NCBI GenBank assembly: GCA_903824495.1
Contig: CAIJXB010000015.1
Coordinates: 62,001 to 126,000 of the forward strand
Length of the DNA stretch: 64,000 nt
Direction: 5' to 3'
Source: an uncultured Chlamydiae bacterium
Lineage (GTDB): Bacteria; Chlamydiota; Chlamydiia; Chlamydiales; Rhabdochlamydiaceae
Shown here: positions 8,780 to 17,725 of the stretch, piece after piece
Layout of the letters: every line of letters starts with the position of its first letter
Numbering within the stretch: position 1 is the first letter of the stretch
Notes under the pieces: generated by a model
Seen by the model: the letters and a program-made list of their open reading frames with translations, nothing else
Database searches by the model: none
What the model was told of the DNA's origin: nothing
Position numbers and translations under genes: made by a program

Positions 8780-9970
8780 ATGATCTCAGGAAAAGCTCGA
8801 ATTTGGTTTGTTGCTCTAGGAGTTGCTGCAGTTTCAACATTCTCTTTTCTTGTGGTTTGGAATAAACTAAATCGCGTTTCAAAAATGCAGAAGTTTATCG
8901 CTCGAGATCAAAATGCGGAAATTTTGGGGCTTAAAAGTGTTTTAGCTTCGTTTAAACGAGGATCCTCTGGAACAATCGAAAGCGCTGTCCCCTTACCTAC
9001 AAGACTTGCAAGAGTTTCTTGCGCTCAAAAACTAGGGATTGTACAGCACGTAAGAACAGTCCAACTAGATTCAGAGTTCCCCAAATACAATCCTTCCATC
9101 ATTGAAAATGAGGAAGGCGGTTATCACCTTTTTTTTAGACACGATGAACCTAAAGACATTTGGAAAACAGTCCCTTTCTATTCTTATATTGGATACGCAG
9201 ATCTCGATGAAAACTTTCTACCGAAAAAAGTAATCGATAAACTAGATACAGGAAGTCAGTATTCTGAAGACCCAAGAGTTGTAAAAGTTGGAAAAGATTT
9301 GTTTTTATCTTGGAATGATCAACTAAATGCTAAAGTGTATTGCAGGACTATCCATTCAGGCAAATGGGATCCTAAAAGCTATAAATTTGACTACATTACA
9401 AATTTAGACCAACACATTAACCTCGTTGAGAAAAACTGGGTTCCTTTTGAGAGATGGGAAAAAAACACTCCCCATCTTAGTTTTGTATACGCTGTTCTAC
9501 CTCATAAAATTTTAGATGTACCTCACCCTGAAAAAAATGAAGTCTCTCACCTCATCAGTAAAGACAATGCCGCTCTTTCTAAATTAACTTGGAATAGGCA
9601 ATGGGGTAAAATAGGTGGAGGAACAACTGCTCGCCTTGTGGATGGAGAGTACATTTCCTTTTTTCACAGCTCTTTTAGAGAAGCTGACGGTCTTATTTGG
9701 TACGTAATGGGAGCTTACACCTTTGAAGCTGCTCCTCCTTATAGGATCACCTCCATGAGTCCCTGCCCTATTGTATTTCCAGGGATCTACGGCTCTGAAT
9801 TTTTGAATACGGCGGATCCTTCTAAGAGGATCCTTTACCCTGCTGGTGTCGCTTTAGAAACAAAAGAGGGAAAGACCCTTCTTCATGTGTCTTGTGGAGA
9901 GAATGATTCGGCTATCAAAATCGTGACCATTGATTATCAAACTCTACGAAAAAGCATGGTTCCCTTGTAA
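8780..9970 (+). CDS. Membrane-anchored beta-propeller-like, possible GH130-related protein
   Basis: About 396 residues. One N-terminal membrane segment (FVALGVAAVSTFSFLVVW, residues 10-27) is followed by a long globular part. Motifs such as YNPSIIENEEGGYHLFFR, YIGYADLD, SEDPRVVKVGKDLFLSWND and GGGTTARLVDGEYISFFHSS resemble five-bladed propellers of the GH43/GH130 kind, where 'NPSI' and 'EDPR' are blade motifs. It may bind, cut or phosphorolyse a glycan built by the neighbouring transferases, or be a non-catalytic relative. The anchor places the domain outside the cytoplasm, like its neighbours. The assignment rests on motif resemblance only. Confidence 0.5.
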   Translation: MISGKARIWFVALGVAAVSTFSFLVVWNKLNRVSKMQKFIARDQNAEILGLKSVLASFKRGSSGTIESAVPLPTRLARVSCAQKLGIVQHVRTVQLDSEFPKYNPSIIENEEGGYHLFFRHDEPKDIWKTVPFYSYIGYADLDENFLPKKVIDKLDTGSQYSEDPRVVKVGKDLFLSWNDQLNAKVYCRTIHSGKWDPKSYKFDYITNLDQHINLVEKNWVPFERWEKNTPHLSFVYAVLPHKILDVPHPEKNEVSHLISKDNAALSKLTWNRQWGKIGGGTTARLVDGEYISFFHSSFREADGLIWYVMGAYTFEAAPPYRITSMSPCPIVFPGIYGSEFLNTADPSKRILYPAGVALETKEGKTLLHVSCGENDSAIKIVTIDYQTLRKSMVPL

Positions 9971-10006
9971 GTCTTAAGTTTGCGTTTATCTTTAAAATGA
10001 GGTTTT

Positions 10007-10948
10007 ATGATTTCTAGTAGAATATCCTTCAAAGCTGCTTTTTTATTTTTGACTCTCGCCTCCTCTGCTTTCTCTGCCAATTTGGAAACGCATTTCAAGA
10101 AAATTGAAGGGAAATCTGATATTCATAAAATGAATAACATCGACTTCATTTATATGATCAATTTGGATCAAAGACCTGAGAAATTTAAAAGCTGCACAGA
10201 TCAGCTCCATCCTTATGGGATTTATCCTTATCGATTTTCTGCTGTCAATGGTTGGGAGCTTACCGTTGAAGAGCTTATGGATGTGGCCGTGACTTTCAAA
10301 CCTGGAATGGAAGGAGGTTTTTGGGGAACGTCTTATCTACCTGGCAATAACCTCGAACCTATTCATGCTCTCATTCAAAACTACGATCAGCCCTATTTTT
10401 CTCACTGCATGAGCCGTGGTGCTGTTGGAATAGTCCTTAGCCACCTTTCTATTTTGCAAGACGCTTACGACAGTGGGTATTCAACCATTTGGGTTATGGA
10501 AGACGACATTCAAATCATTCGAAACCCTAATTTAATTCCCAGTATCATCAAAGATTTAGACAAGAAGGTTGGAGCCAATAATTGGGACATATTGTTCACA
10601 GACCAAGACACCAAAAACTCTAACGGTCAATACGTCCCCTGCACAGGAATTGCAAAAAAACCAGATTTTCATCCAAAATCCCTTGATCAATACCGTCAAA
10701 GCAAGTCTGTAGGTGGAAGATTCATACGAAAAGGAGCTCGTTACGGAGCGTATTCTATGATCGTACGAAGAAGCGGTATGAAGAAAATTTTGGATTTCAT
10801 AAAAGCCCATAAGATTTTCCTTCCTTACGACATGGAATTTTATCTTCCTCAAGGAATTCGAATGTACAGTTTGAAAGATGATGTGGTGTCGACTCAAATC
10901 AAAGCACTTTCAGATAACGGGGCACCTCGCTATCGTGAGAATGAATGA
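10007..10948 (+). CDS. GT25-like glycosyltransferase, copy 1, with signal peptide
   Basis: About 313 residues. It has a clear signal peptide (KAAFLFLTLASSAFSA). GT25 features are FIYMINLDQRPEKFK near 47-61, FSAVNGWEL, the SHLSILQDAYDSGYSTIWVMEDD block where E-D-D is the metal-binding acid cluster, and YGAYSMIVRRSGMKKIL. LPS and collagen galactosyltransferases belong here. It is a tandem duplicate of the next gene, overlapping it by ATGA. GAGG precedes the start. The sugar and acceptor are unknown. The signal peptide is atypical for bacterial GT25 enzymes, which are normally cytosolic. Confidence 0.78.
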   Translation: MISSRISFKAAFLFLTLASSAFSANLETHFKKIEGKSDIHKMNNIDFIYMINLDQRPEKFKSCTDQLHPYGIYPYRFSAVNGWELTVEELMDVAVTFKPGMEGGFWGTSYLPGNNLEPIHALIQNYDQPYFSHCMSRGAVGIVLSHLSILQDAYDSGYSTIWVMEDDIQIIRNPNLIPSIIKDLDKKVGANNWDILFTDQDTKNSNGQYVPCTGIAKKPDFHPKSLDQYRQSKSVGGRFIRKGARYGAYSMIVRRSGMKKILDFIKAHKIFLPYDMEFYLPQGIRMYSLKDDVVSTQIKALSDNGAPRYRENE

Positions 10949-11877
10949 AAATGTATTCTAAAGCATTTTTTTTGTTTTTGGGATTTGCTTCTCTAGCTTT
11001 CTCGGCTGACTTGGAAACTCATTTTAAGAAAGCTGAGGGCAAATCCGACATTTCAAAAATGAAAAATGTCGATTTCATCTACATGATCAATCTGGATCAA
11101 CGCCCTGAAAAATTCAAAAGTTGTACAGATCAGCTCCATCCTTACGGCATTTATCCCTACAGATTTTCTGCTGTTAATGGATGGGAGCTTAACTTAGAAG
11201 AAATCACGGATGTGGGAGTCTCTTTTGAACCAGGAATGGAAGGTGGTTTTTTAGGGACCTCTTATTTGCCTGGAAACAATTTAGAGCCCATCCATGGGTT
11301 GATTGAAAACTACGGGCAAACCTATTTTGCCCATCGCACGCATCGTGGCGCCATAGGGATTGTCCTAAGCCACCTTTCGGTACTACAGGATGCTTATGAC
11401 TCTGGATATGACACCATTTGGGTCATGGAAGATGACATTCAAATCATTAGGGACCCTCGCACTCTTTCAAATATCATCGAAAAGTTAGATCGCAAGGTTG
11501 GAAAAGACAACTGGGATATCTTGTTTACAGATATCGATACCAAAGGTCCTGATGGCAACTATGTTCCTTGTTTAGGGATGGCAAAGAAGCCAAACTTCCA
11601 TCCAAGCTCTCAAGAGCAGTATTATCAAAGCAAAAGTATAGGTGGAGGATTTATACGTAAAGGAGCTCGCTTTGGGGCATATTCTATGATCCTGCGAAGA
11701 AGCGGGATGAAAAAAATCTTAGACTTTATGAAAGAACATAAAATCTTTCTCCCTTACGACATGGAATTTTATCTTCCTCAAGGCATGAGAATGTATAGCC
11801 TAAAGGATGATGTTGTATCGACAAATCCAAAGGCACTTTCAGACAACACAACCCCTGGCTACCTCATTAACCAATAG
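10945..11877 (+). CDS. GT25-like glycosyltransferase, copy 2, with signal peptide
   Basis: About 310 residues and closely similar to the preceding gene along its whole length, including the signal peptide (AFFLFLGFASLAFSA), INLDQRPEKFK, WVMEDDIQI and the C-terminal LPYDMEFYLPQG block. Differences are scattered, so the duplication is not recent. It starts inside the stop of copy 1 and ends 12 bases before menA, so both copies probably share transcripts with the menaquinone genes. Two copies may add successive sugars or act on different acceptors. Confidence 0.78.
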   Translation: MKMYSKAFFLFLGFASLAFSADLETHFKKAEGKSDISKMKNVDFIYMINLDQRPEKFKSCTDQLHPYGIYPYRFSAVNGWELNLEEITDVGVSFEPGMEGGFLGTSYLPGNNLEPIHGLIENYGQTYFAHRTHRGAIGIVLSHLSVLQDAYDSGYDTIWVMEDDIQIIRDPRTLSNIIEKLDRKVGKDNWDILFTDIDTKGPDGNYVPCLGMAKKPNFHPSSQEQYYQSKSIGGGFIRKGARFGAYSMILRRSGMKKILDFMKEHKIFLPYDMEFYLPQGMRMYSLKDDVVSTNPKALSDNTTPGYLINQ

Positions 11878-11889
11878 GAGTATTTTTTT

Positions 11890-12762
11890 ATGAGCACTCT
11901 CCGCATTTGGATCTTGGCCTCTCGACCTAAAACCCTTCCCATCTCCATTGGCCCTACTCTTTTAGGAACACTTCTCGCTTTTAATGAGGGATTTTTAAAT
12001 CTGTTTTTATTTTGTATGACCCTCTCCACCGCTCTTGGCATCCAGATCTGCGCTAATTTTGCCAACGACTACTTTGACTTTATTAAAGGATCCGATACGA
12101 AAGAAAGGAAAGGTCCTACAAGAGTTACAGGAGCCGGGCTTGTCTCTTTGCCAACCATGAGAAAAGCTCTTTATATCAGCTTTGGAATCACAGCTCTGCT
12201 CGGCTGCTATCTCGTATGGCATGGAGGACTCATCATGGCCTTTTTAGTCGCTGTGTCTCTTTTATGTGCAGCCCTTTATACGGCAGGACCCTTTCCTTTA
12301 GCTTATATAGGACTTGGGGATCTTTTTGTCTTTGTGTTCTTTGGCCCTGTTGCAGTAACAGGTGCTTACTTTTTACAAACACACCATTTCTCTTGGGATC
12401 CTGCTTTACTCGGCATAGGAGCTGGGGCACTTTCTATCACCCCCTTAGCGGTGAACAATATTCGAGATCATGCTGAAGATCTGATCGCAAATAAAAAGAC
12501 GCTTGTCGTGCGATTTGGAAAACGCTTTGGACAGCTTGAGTATATTGGATGTATACTAACAGGAGCCCTCATCCCCTTCTTATTTTGTAAAGATCGTCCT
12601 TTTTGTTTACTTTCTATCGCCTTTCTAATTCCTGCTTTTTTTATGGTCCGCACTCTTTTCACCTACTCTGATCCTCGCGATCTAAATAAGGTGCTCGCAA
12701 AAACAGGCCAGGTGCTTTCCATCTACTATCTTCTCTTTTGTATAGGATGGGCTATTTCTTGA
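11890..12762 (+). CDS. menA: 1,4-dihydroxy-2-naphthoate polyprenyltransferase MenA
   Basis: Integral-membrane UbiA-family prenyltransferase that joins DHNA to a polyprenyl chain, the membrane-attachment step of menaquinone synthesis. It has about 290 residues and many hydrophobic segments. The first Asp motif is in NDYFDFIKGSD near residue 58, and the second in NNIRDHAEDLIANKKTL near 190. AGGAG precedes the ATG. It sits 12 bases after the GT25 pair and overlaps menC, resuming the men operon after the glycan block. Confidence 0.92.
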   Translation: MSTLRIWILASRPKTLPISIGPTLLGTLLAFNEGFLNLFLFCMTLSTALGIQICANFANDYFDFIKGSDTKERKGPTRVTGAGLVSLPTMRKALYISFGITALLGCYLVWHGGLIMAFLVAVSLLCAALYTAGPFPLAYIGLGDLFVFVFFGPVAVTGAYFLQTHHFSWDPALLGIGAGALSITPLAVNNIRDHAEDLIANKKTLVVRFGKRFGQLEYIGCILTGALIPFLFCKDRPFCLLSIAFLIPAFFMVRTLFTYSDPRDLNKVLAKTGQVLSIYYLLFCIGWAIS

Positions 12763-13715
12763 TTTTGTTAGAAGATTTTCAAGTCACTAAGTTTACATTA
12801 CAAGTAAGAGCCCCTTTTCAAACGAAAAAGGGACTTTTACTTTATGCGAAAACAGTCGATGGGAAAGAGGCTTTTGCTGAAGTGTCTCCACTCCCCGGAT
12901 TTAGCATCGAAACACTTGAAGAAGCAAAACAACAACTAGAAGCGCTACGAAAAGACATCATGGATGATCCTCTAGAGGTGCTACAGAAAAAAAATCTACT
13001 CCCTTCCGTTGCGTTTGGTCTTGACTCCCTTATATACAGTTTATCTTGTACTGATTCTCCTAGCTCTTATCCCTTATGTGGTTTCTTAAGTGGGACCTTT
13101 GAAGAGATGCAAGATGAAATCCCCTTTTTGCTAAATGAAGGTTACAAACATATAAAAATAAAAGTTTCAAAACTTTCTTTTGATGAAGCTCATAAAATAA
13201 TAGAAATGCTTCTTGGAAAAGCCGTTTTAAAAATCGATGTCAATAGGGCTTGGTCTTTAAATGAGTCACTCTCTTTTTTCAGCCATTACCCTTTAGACGC
13301 CTTTGAGTACATCGAAGAACCTGTAAGTGACACAAACGACCTTGCTTCTTTTCCTTACCCCATTGCACTCGATGAAACATTGAGGGAAAATAGATCTATT
13401 CCAAATCTTCTGAGTATCAAAGCCTTTATCATTAAACCGATGCTGACAGGAAGTCTTAAAGAAATACAAAAATTAGTAGATCTTGCACATCTTACTAAAG
13501 CATCTGCTATCTTAAGTAGTAGCTATGAAAGTGGAGTCGGGCTTTTTCATCTTTGCTCGTTATTAAAACGAGCAAAGATCCCAGTTCATCCCTTAGGAGT
13601 TGATACTCACCGTCTCATCAATCAAGACATCTTGTTAAGGCCTCATAAGATTGCTAATGGAATATTGACTCTTTCACCCATAGAGGTTCTTGATGTTGCA
13701 ACAATGGTTTATTAG
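12747..13715 (+). CDS. menC: o-Succinylbenzoate synthase MenC
   Basis: Enolase-superfamily dehydratase turning SHCHC into o-succinylbenzoate. Key residues are visible: the general acid-base lysines in HIKIKVSK (KxK), metal ligands in LKIDVNRAW, YIEEPV and ALDETL, and the Lys of IIKPMLTG. It is about 322 residues, near the family norm. The ATG at 12747 overlaps the menA end; a TTG at 12738 is the alternative. It overlaps menE by 23 bases. Confidence 0.9.
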   Translation: MGYFLILLEDFQVTKFTLQVRAPFQTKKGLLLYAKTVDGKEAFAEVSPLPGFSIETLEEAKQQLEALRKDIMDDPLEVLQKKNLLPSVAFGLDSLIYSLSCTDSPSSYPLCGFLSGTFEEMQDEIPFLLNEGYKHIKIKVSKLSFDEAHKIIEMLLGKAVLKIDVNRAWSLNESLSFFSHYPLDAFEYIEEPVSDTNDLASFPYPIALDETLRENRSIPNLLSIKAFIIKPMLTGSLKEIQKLVDLAHLTKASAILSSSYESGVGLFHLCSLLKRAKIPVHPLGVDTHRLINQDILLRPHKIANGILTLSPIEVLDVATMVY

Positions 13716-15012
13716 TAATGGTAGCCTTCCTGCGATTTGGATGGAAGACAGGTGCATCACCTATCAAGAGCTGTGGCAAAAGATAAGGGCTCTTTCTTTT
13801 GACTTTACACAGCAAGGAATCAAAGCAGGAGATCGAGCTGCTTTTGTTACAGAAACAAGTGTGAACTCTATTATCACTTTCTTCGCTCTTTTAGAAATCG
13901 GAGCAAGCCCTTGTCTTTTATCTACGCGTCTTCCCTTAGAAAAAATCCCCACTTACTTAAGTGCCGCAAGAAGCTCTTTTTTCTTAGATGTAAAAACATC
14001 CTCAGCAGAAAAATGTAAAACAGATTTCGTATCAGAAAAGCAAGAGATCCTTCTTTTTACATCAGGAAGCTCTGGATCTCCAAAACTTGCTTCTTTAAAT
14101 GTAGAGCATTTTGTAGCGAGCGCCGGGAGCTCTAACATTGCCTTATCTCTCACTCCTGAAAACTGCTGGCTTTTAACCGTTCCTCTTTTTCATGTTAGCG
14201 GCCTTAGCATTCTCTTTAGATGTCTACTGCAAGGAAGCTCCATTGTTTTGACATCAGATCTCTTAAGTGGTCATCCTTTTGCTAGCCACGTCTCTTTAGT
14301 ACCTACACAACTTTTAAGAGTTTTAGAAAAGGCTAGCCCTTTTCCTCATTTAAAATGCGCACTTATTGGTGGAGCTCCTATTTCAGAAAGTCTTATTCAA
14401 AAGGCGCTTGAAAAAAAGATGCCCCTTTATCTCACCTACGGTATGACAGAGCTGGCCTCACAAATCACGATGACCTCAAAATCAGACGCTCTTCTTCCTC
14501 TACACTTAGGAAAACCTCTTCCAGGTAAAGAATTATCCTTTGCAAGTGATGGGGAAATTTTAGTCAGAGGCTCTTCTCTTTTTAATGGCTATGACACGCT
14601 ACTTGGACCCCAAAAGAAACTAATAGGTGATGGATGGTTTGCAACGGGAGATCTCGGCGCTTTTGATGCAAACGGCAATTTGAAGTATAAAGGCAGAAAA
14701 GACAACCTCTTTATCTCAGGCGGAGAAAACATCTACCCTGAACCAATAGAAGAAGCTCTAGGGACTATTAAAGGAGTTCTTCAGGCTATTGTAGTTCCTT
14801 TAGATGATCTTGAGTTTGGAAAGAGACCTGTTGCTTTTGTTCATATGGAAGACCCCATGCTTAGTAAAGAAGAGTTTCATGAAAGGCTTATCCATTTACT
14901 TCCAAAATTTTGTCTGCCTATTCATTTCTTCCCTTTTCCAAAACAGCTTTTGGAAAAGGGATTTAAGGTAAAACGATCTGAATTAAGAGAAATCCTTCTT
15001 CAAAAGGCCTAA
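13693..15012 (+). CDS. menE: o-Succinylbenzoate-CoA ligase MenE
   Basis: Adenylate-forming enzyme that activates o-succinylbenzoate with CoA. It is about 439 residues, shorter than the 450-490 often seen but complete. The P-loop-like LLFTSGSSGSPK is at about 119-130, with YGMTELASQ, the GDG-WFATGDLG hinge block, and KGRKDNLFISGGENIYP. The start ATG 13693 follows AGAGG by 6 bases and lies inside menC. The 3' end overlaps the convergent thioesterase gene by 30 bases. Confidence 0.92.
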   Translation: MLQQWFISNGSLPAIWMEDRCITYQELWQKIRALSFDFTQQGIKAGDRAAFVTETSVNSIITFFALLEIGASPCLLSTRLPLEKIPTYLSAARSSFFLDVKTSSAEKCKTDFVSEKQEILLFTSGSSGSPKLASLNVEHFVASAGSSNIALSLTPENCWLLTVPLFHVSGLSILFRCLLQGSSIVLTSDLLSGHPFASHVSLVPTQLLRVLEKASPFPHLKCALIGGAPISESLIQKALEKKMPLYLTYGMTELASQITMTSKSDALLPLHLGKPLPGKELSFASDGEILVRGSSLFNGYDTLLGPQKKLIGDGWFATGDLGAFDANGNLKYKGRKDNLFISGGENIYPEPIEEALGTIKGVLQAIVVPLDDLEFGKRPVAFVHMEDPMLSKEEFHERLIHLLPKFCLPIHFFPFPKQLLEKGFKVKRSELREILLQKA

Positions 15013-15387
15013 GATGTCAGTAGGGATCTGCGTAGCCTTTTCCTCTCCTTGTTTTATGAAGGCATGGACGATCTTTACCCTGCCAGCTTCTTTGCCGCTT
15101 GAAAGATGAAGAATCTTGCTCTCTATCGAAAAGGAGGTAGTCCCGACGTGCCCTAAAGAAAGGTCCACTGTTATAAGATCTCCGACCCTAAGAGGCGCCT
15201 TATAATCCGCTTCTGCATGAACAATTGGCATCAAATACCCCTTAGCAAAAATTTGAGCTAGAGAGCTCTCTTTTTTGCTCAAAAGCACCTCAAATGCCTC
15301 TAGGGCGTAGTGAAATAAAGATGTGAAGTAGATTACGCCCGTCGCATCTGTCTCTTTTAAAAAAATAGATCGTGTATGAGTAAACAT
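14983..15387 (-). CDS. Hotdog-fold thioesterase, probable DHNA-CoA thioesterase MenI
   Basis: About 134 residues of 4-hydroxybenzoyl-CoA-thioesterase-like hotdog fold. The active-site region is FLKETDATGVIYFTSLFHY, with Asp in the usual catalytic place, followed by AEADYKAPLRVGD. DHNA-CoA hydrolysis is the step that no other gene here covers, and cyanobacterial MenI proteins share the DTDAAGVVYF-type motif, so MenI is the likely role. It faces the men operon with a 30-base overlap at the 3' ends. A general acyl-CoA thioesterase remains possible. Confidence 0.7.
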   Translation of the reverse strand: MFTHTRSIFLKETDATGVIYFTSLFHYALEAFEVLLSKKESSLAQIFAKGYLMPIVHAEADYKAPLRVGDLITVDLSLGHVGTTSFSIESKILHLSSGKEAGRVKIVHAFIKQGEEKATQIPTDILGLLKKDFS

Positions 15388-15521
15388 TTAGGTATCCTTT
15401 AGAAAAAAATTATATAAATTTTTTATGTATAAAAATTTCTTAAAACACTTATAATGAGTGAAGGAAAATATTAAATTCTATCTTTTTTTTATTTTAACCC
15501 TCTTTTTCCCTCTTTGCTTGA

Positions 15522-15550
15522 TTGTACAAAAACTACCCATTTCCTATAAT
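15522..15550 (+). promoter_or_regulatory. Strong sigma70-type promoter for the TPR gene
   Basis: TTGTAC (15522-15527), exactly 17 bases, then a perfect TATAAT (15545-15550). The predicted start point near 15557 is about 30 bases before the ATG at 15589, which has AAGGA upstream. Confidence 0.7.
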
Positions 15551-15588
15551 CTCGACCTTAGCTGAATCTCAGCCAAGGACAAAGAAAC

Positions 15589-17613
15589 ATGAGTCAAATA
15601 CTTCCTACATTCGCTTCCCAGCAAGAAAGTGCGGACCCGATTTGCCCCATAGAATCTAGAGCCGGGGAGCTTCTTCTCCTTGGACAAATGGAGCTTATCA
15701 AGCAAAATTTCGACCTTGGATGCGCCCTGTTTGCAGAGGCCTCTGAGTTAAAGCCTAACAACCCTAAGATCTACTTTGAGCAAGGGCTTTCTTTGTTTGA
15801 GTTTGGCACAGAGGAAGGAAAAGAACAGGTTCTTCCCCTCGCAAACAAAAAATTTAAAATGGCAACAAGCCTTCTTCCGGAATATTTTGAAGCTTGGCTC
15901 CTTTGGGGTATGACCCTTTCATATCTTGGCAAAACCCTTCAAAAGCACCACTACTTTATCGAAGCAGAAGAAAAACTTCAAAAAGCTATAGCTCTTCGTC
16001 ACGGTCAATCTTCTGAATCTCTTGCAGACCTCTATCGAGAGTATGCAATCGTTAAGATGGAAATTGCTGAGCACTCTAAAGAAGCTCATGATTGGTATCT
16101 TTCTATGGAAGCGTTTGAAACAGCTTCCACATTAAGCCCTCAGTCTGAGCCTGACTTTTGGAACCAATTTGGTCTTGCTTGTTTTGCCTTAGCAAATCAA
16201 GTCAATGACATTAGACTCTGCGTGAAAGCAATCCACAATTTTAAGCATGCAATTACCTACGAAGCAAACAATTATGAAGGATGGAAAAATCTATCCTCTG
16301 CCATGAGTTTTCTCTACGAGACAACTCATGATGAAGACCATTTTTCTCAAGCGAACGATTGCTTTGGAACCTGCGTTCACATCCACCCTCTTGCAGAAGA
16401 TGTTTGGCTTGATTGGGCACTTTTTCTTTGCAAAAGTGGCCGCAACACCTCTGATGTAAGAAGGATCCAGTCCTCTATTGATAAGTGCATTAAAGCCTCT
16501 GCCATCAACGACGCAAACCCTCTTATCCCTATTTGTTTAGGAGAAGCGCTTTCTCTTCTTGGAGAGTTAACAGAGAAGATGCAACACATCCGTGAAGGAC
16601 AAGACAAACTGCTCGATGCTTCGGAAGAATATCCTGAAGATCCTAAAGTATGGAGAGCGCTTGGCGAAAGCTATATCTCTATGGGAAAATACTTTGGCGA
16701 ATACGACTATTTATACCAAGCGATCGAACAATTCCAGCAAGGTCTTTCCCTTGATAGAACCTGTCATGATCTTTGGTTTTCTATGGGTAAAGCCTACACC
16801 CTTATTGGCACGATGCTTGCTGATACAGAAGCCCTTGAAAAAGCTGAAAGCTTTTATCGCAAAGCGATCAACCTCTATCCAAGATCAAGCTATTACCATT
16901 TTGAATATGCCTACTGCCTATCAAAACTCGGAGAGCTCTCTCACGAAGAGCGCCATCTAGAGGCTTCGATTAAAGAGTTCGAGCAAGTTCTTGCTATGCA
17001 AAAAAATGCCCTTTACCTCCATCCTGATTGGCTTTTTGAATACGCAAAAGCTCTTGATCTTTACGCTGACTTCTTTGAAGAAGAAAGCCACTACCATAAG
17101 GCGATTGAAATTTTCTCTCACATCCTTATGATCGATCCTGACTTTCCTCAAATCCACTACCACCTAGCTCTGACTCATTCTCATTTAGGCGAGTTAGTAG
17201 GAGAGATCGAACCTTTCTATAGAGCCCTTCACTCGTTTAAACTCGCTGCTAAGCATGAAGAAGAAAACGATCAGATCTTAGTTGATCTAGGCGTTACTTT
17301 GATCAACATCGCTCAGCACTCTAGTGATAGTCTCGAAGTTGAAATTTGCTATAGAGATGCTGAAGTGAAGCTCACTCAAGCTATTAAAGCTGGCAATCTG
17401 CAAGGCTATTACCAAATGGCTTGTCTATTTTCACTTCTTGGTGATGCAGAAAAATCTCTTGCCTTTCTCATGAAAACAGAATCATACAGCGCCCTTCCTT
17501 TGATAGAAGACCTTCTAGAAGATGAGTGGCTCGACCACGTCAGATGCTCCGAACACTTTCAAAATTTCCTCCAATATCTTGAGAGAAAATCTAGACAGCA
17601 CGAAGAGCTCTAA
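15589..17613 (+). CDS. Large tetratricopeptide-repeat protein
   Basis: About 674 residues with no signal peptide or membrane segment. It is built almost entirely of TPR-like helical pairs; repeated blocks include DLGCALFAEASELKPNNPKIYFEQG, DYLYQAIEQFQQGLSL, AESFYRKAINLYPRSS and HYHKAIEIFSHILMIDPDFP. TPR arrays are protein-protein scaffolds; in chlamydiae such proteins occur among secretion chaperones and assembly factors. It stands alone behind its own consensus promoter and ends at a strong hairpin. No catalytic domain is visible, so no specific function is claimed. Confidence 0.85.
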   Translation: MSQILPTFASQQESADPICPIESRAGELLLLGQMELIKQNFDLGCALFAEASELKPNNPKIYFEQGLSLFEFGTEEGKEQVLPLANKKFKMATSLLPEYFEAWLLWGMTLSYLGKTLQKHHYFIEAEEKLQKAIALRHGQSSESLADLYREYAIVKMEIAEHSKEAHDWYLSMEAFETASTLSPQSEPDFWNQFGLACFALANQVNDIRLCVKAIHNFKHAITYEANNYEGWKNLSSAMSFLYETTHDEDHFSQANDCFGTCVHIHPLAEDVWLDWALFLCKSGRNTSDVRRIQSSIDKCIKASAINDANPLIPICLGEALSLLGELTEKMQHIREGQDKLLDASEEYPEDPKVWRALGESYISMGKYFGEYDYLYQAIEQFQQGLSLDRTCHDLWFSMGKAYTLIGTMLADTEALEKAESFYRKAINLYPRSSYYHFEYAYCLSKLGELSHEERHLEASIKEFEQVLAMQKNALYLHPDWLFEYAKALDLYADFFEEESHYHKAIEIFSHILMIDPDFPQIHYHLALTHSHLGELVGEIEPFYRALHSFKLAAKHEEENDQILVDLGVTLINIAQHSSDSLEVEICYRDAEVKLTQAIKAGNLQGYYQMACLFSLLGDAEKSLAFLMKTESYSALPLIEDLLEDEWLDHVRCSEHFQNFLQYLERKSRQHEEL

Positions 17614-17645
17614 GAAGAAAAAATTATCCCACGTTTCACGCTTGC

Positions 17646-17685
17646 TTTATTTTGAGATACGTTGCATAACGTATCTCAAAATAAA
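17646..17685. repeat. Perfect 18-bp hairpin with tetraloop
   Basis: The arm TTTATTTTGAGATACGTT (17646-17663) pairs completely with 17668-17685 around the loop GCAT. The T-run is on the 5' arm and the A-run on the 3' arm, the reverse of a classical intrinsic terminator. It lies between the TPR gene and the small Ser/Thr-rich gene, and may serve as a terminator, a processing site or an mRNA stabiliser. Confidence 0.7.
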
Positions 17686-17725
17686 CCTTTCTCTAAGGTT
17701 ACAACCACAAACAAAGGATACTTTT

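Noticed and set aside
3336..11877. The glycan block as a mobile genomic island.
   Set aside because: No integrase, transposase, tRNA target or flanking direct repeats are seen, and base composition looks like its neighbours.
12216..12476. Open frames overlapping menA on both strands.
   Set aside because: They are shadows of a clear UbiA-family gene and have no ribosome sites or homology.
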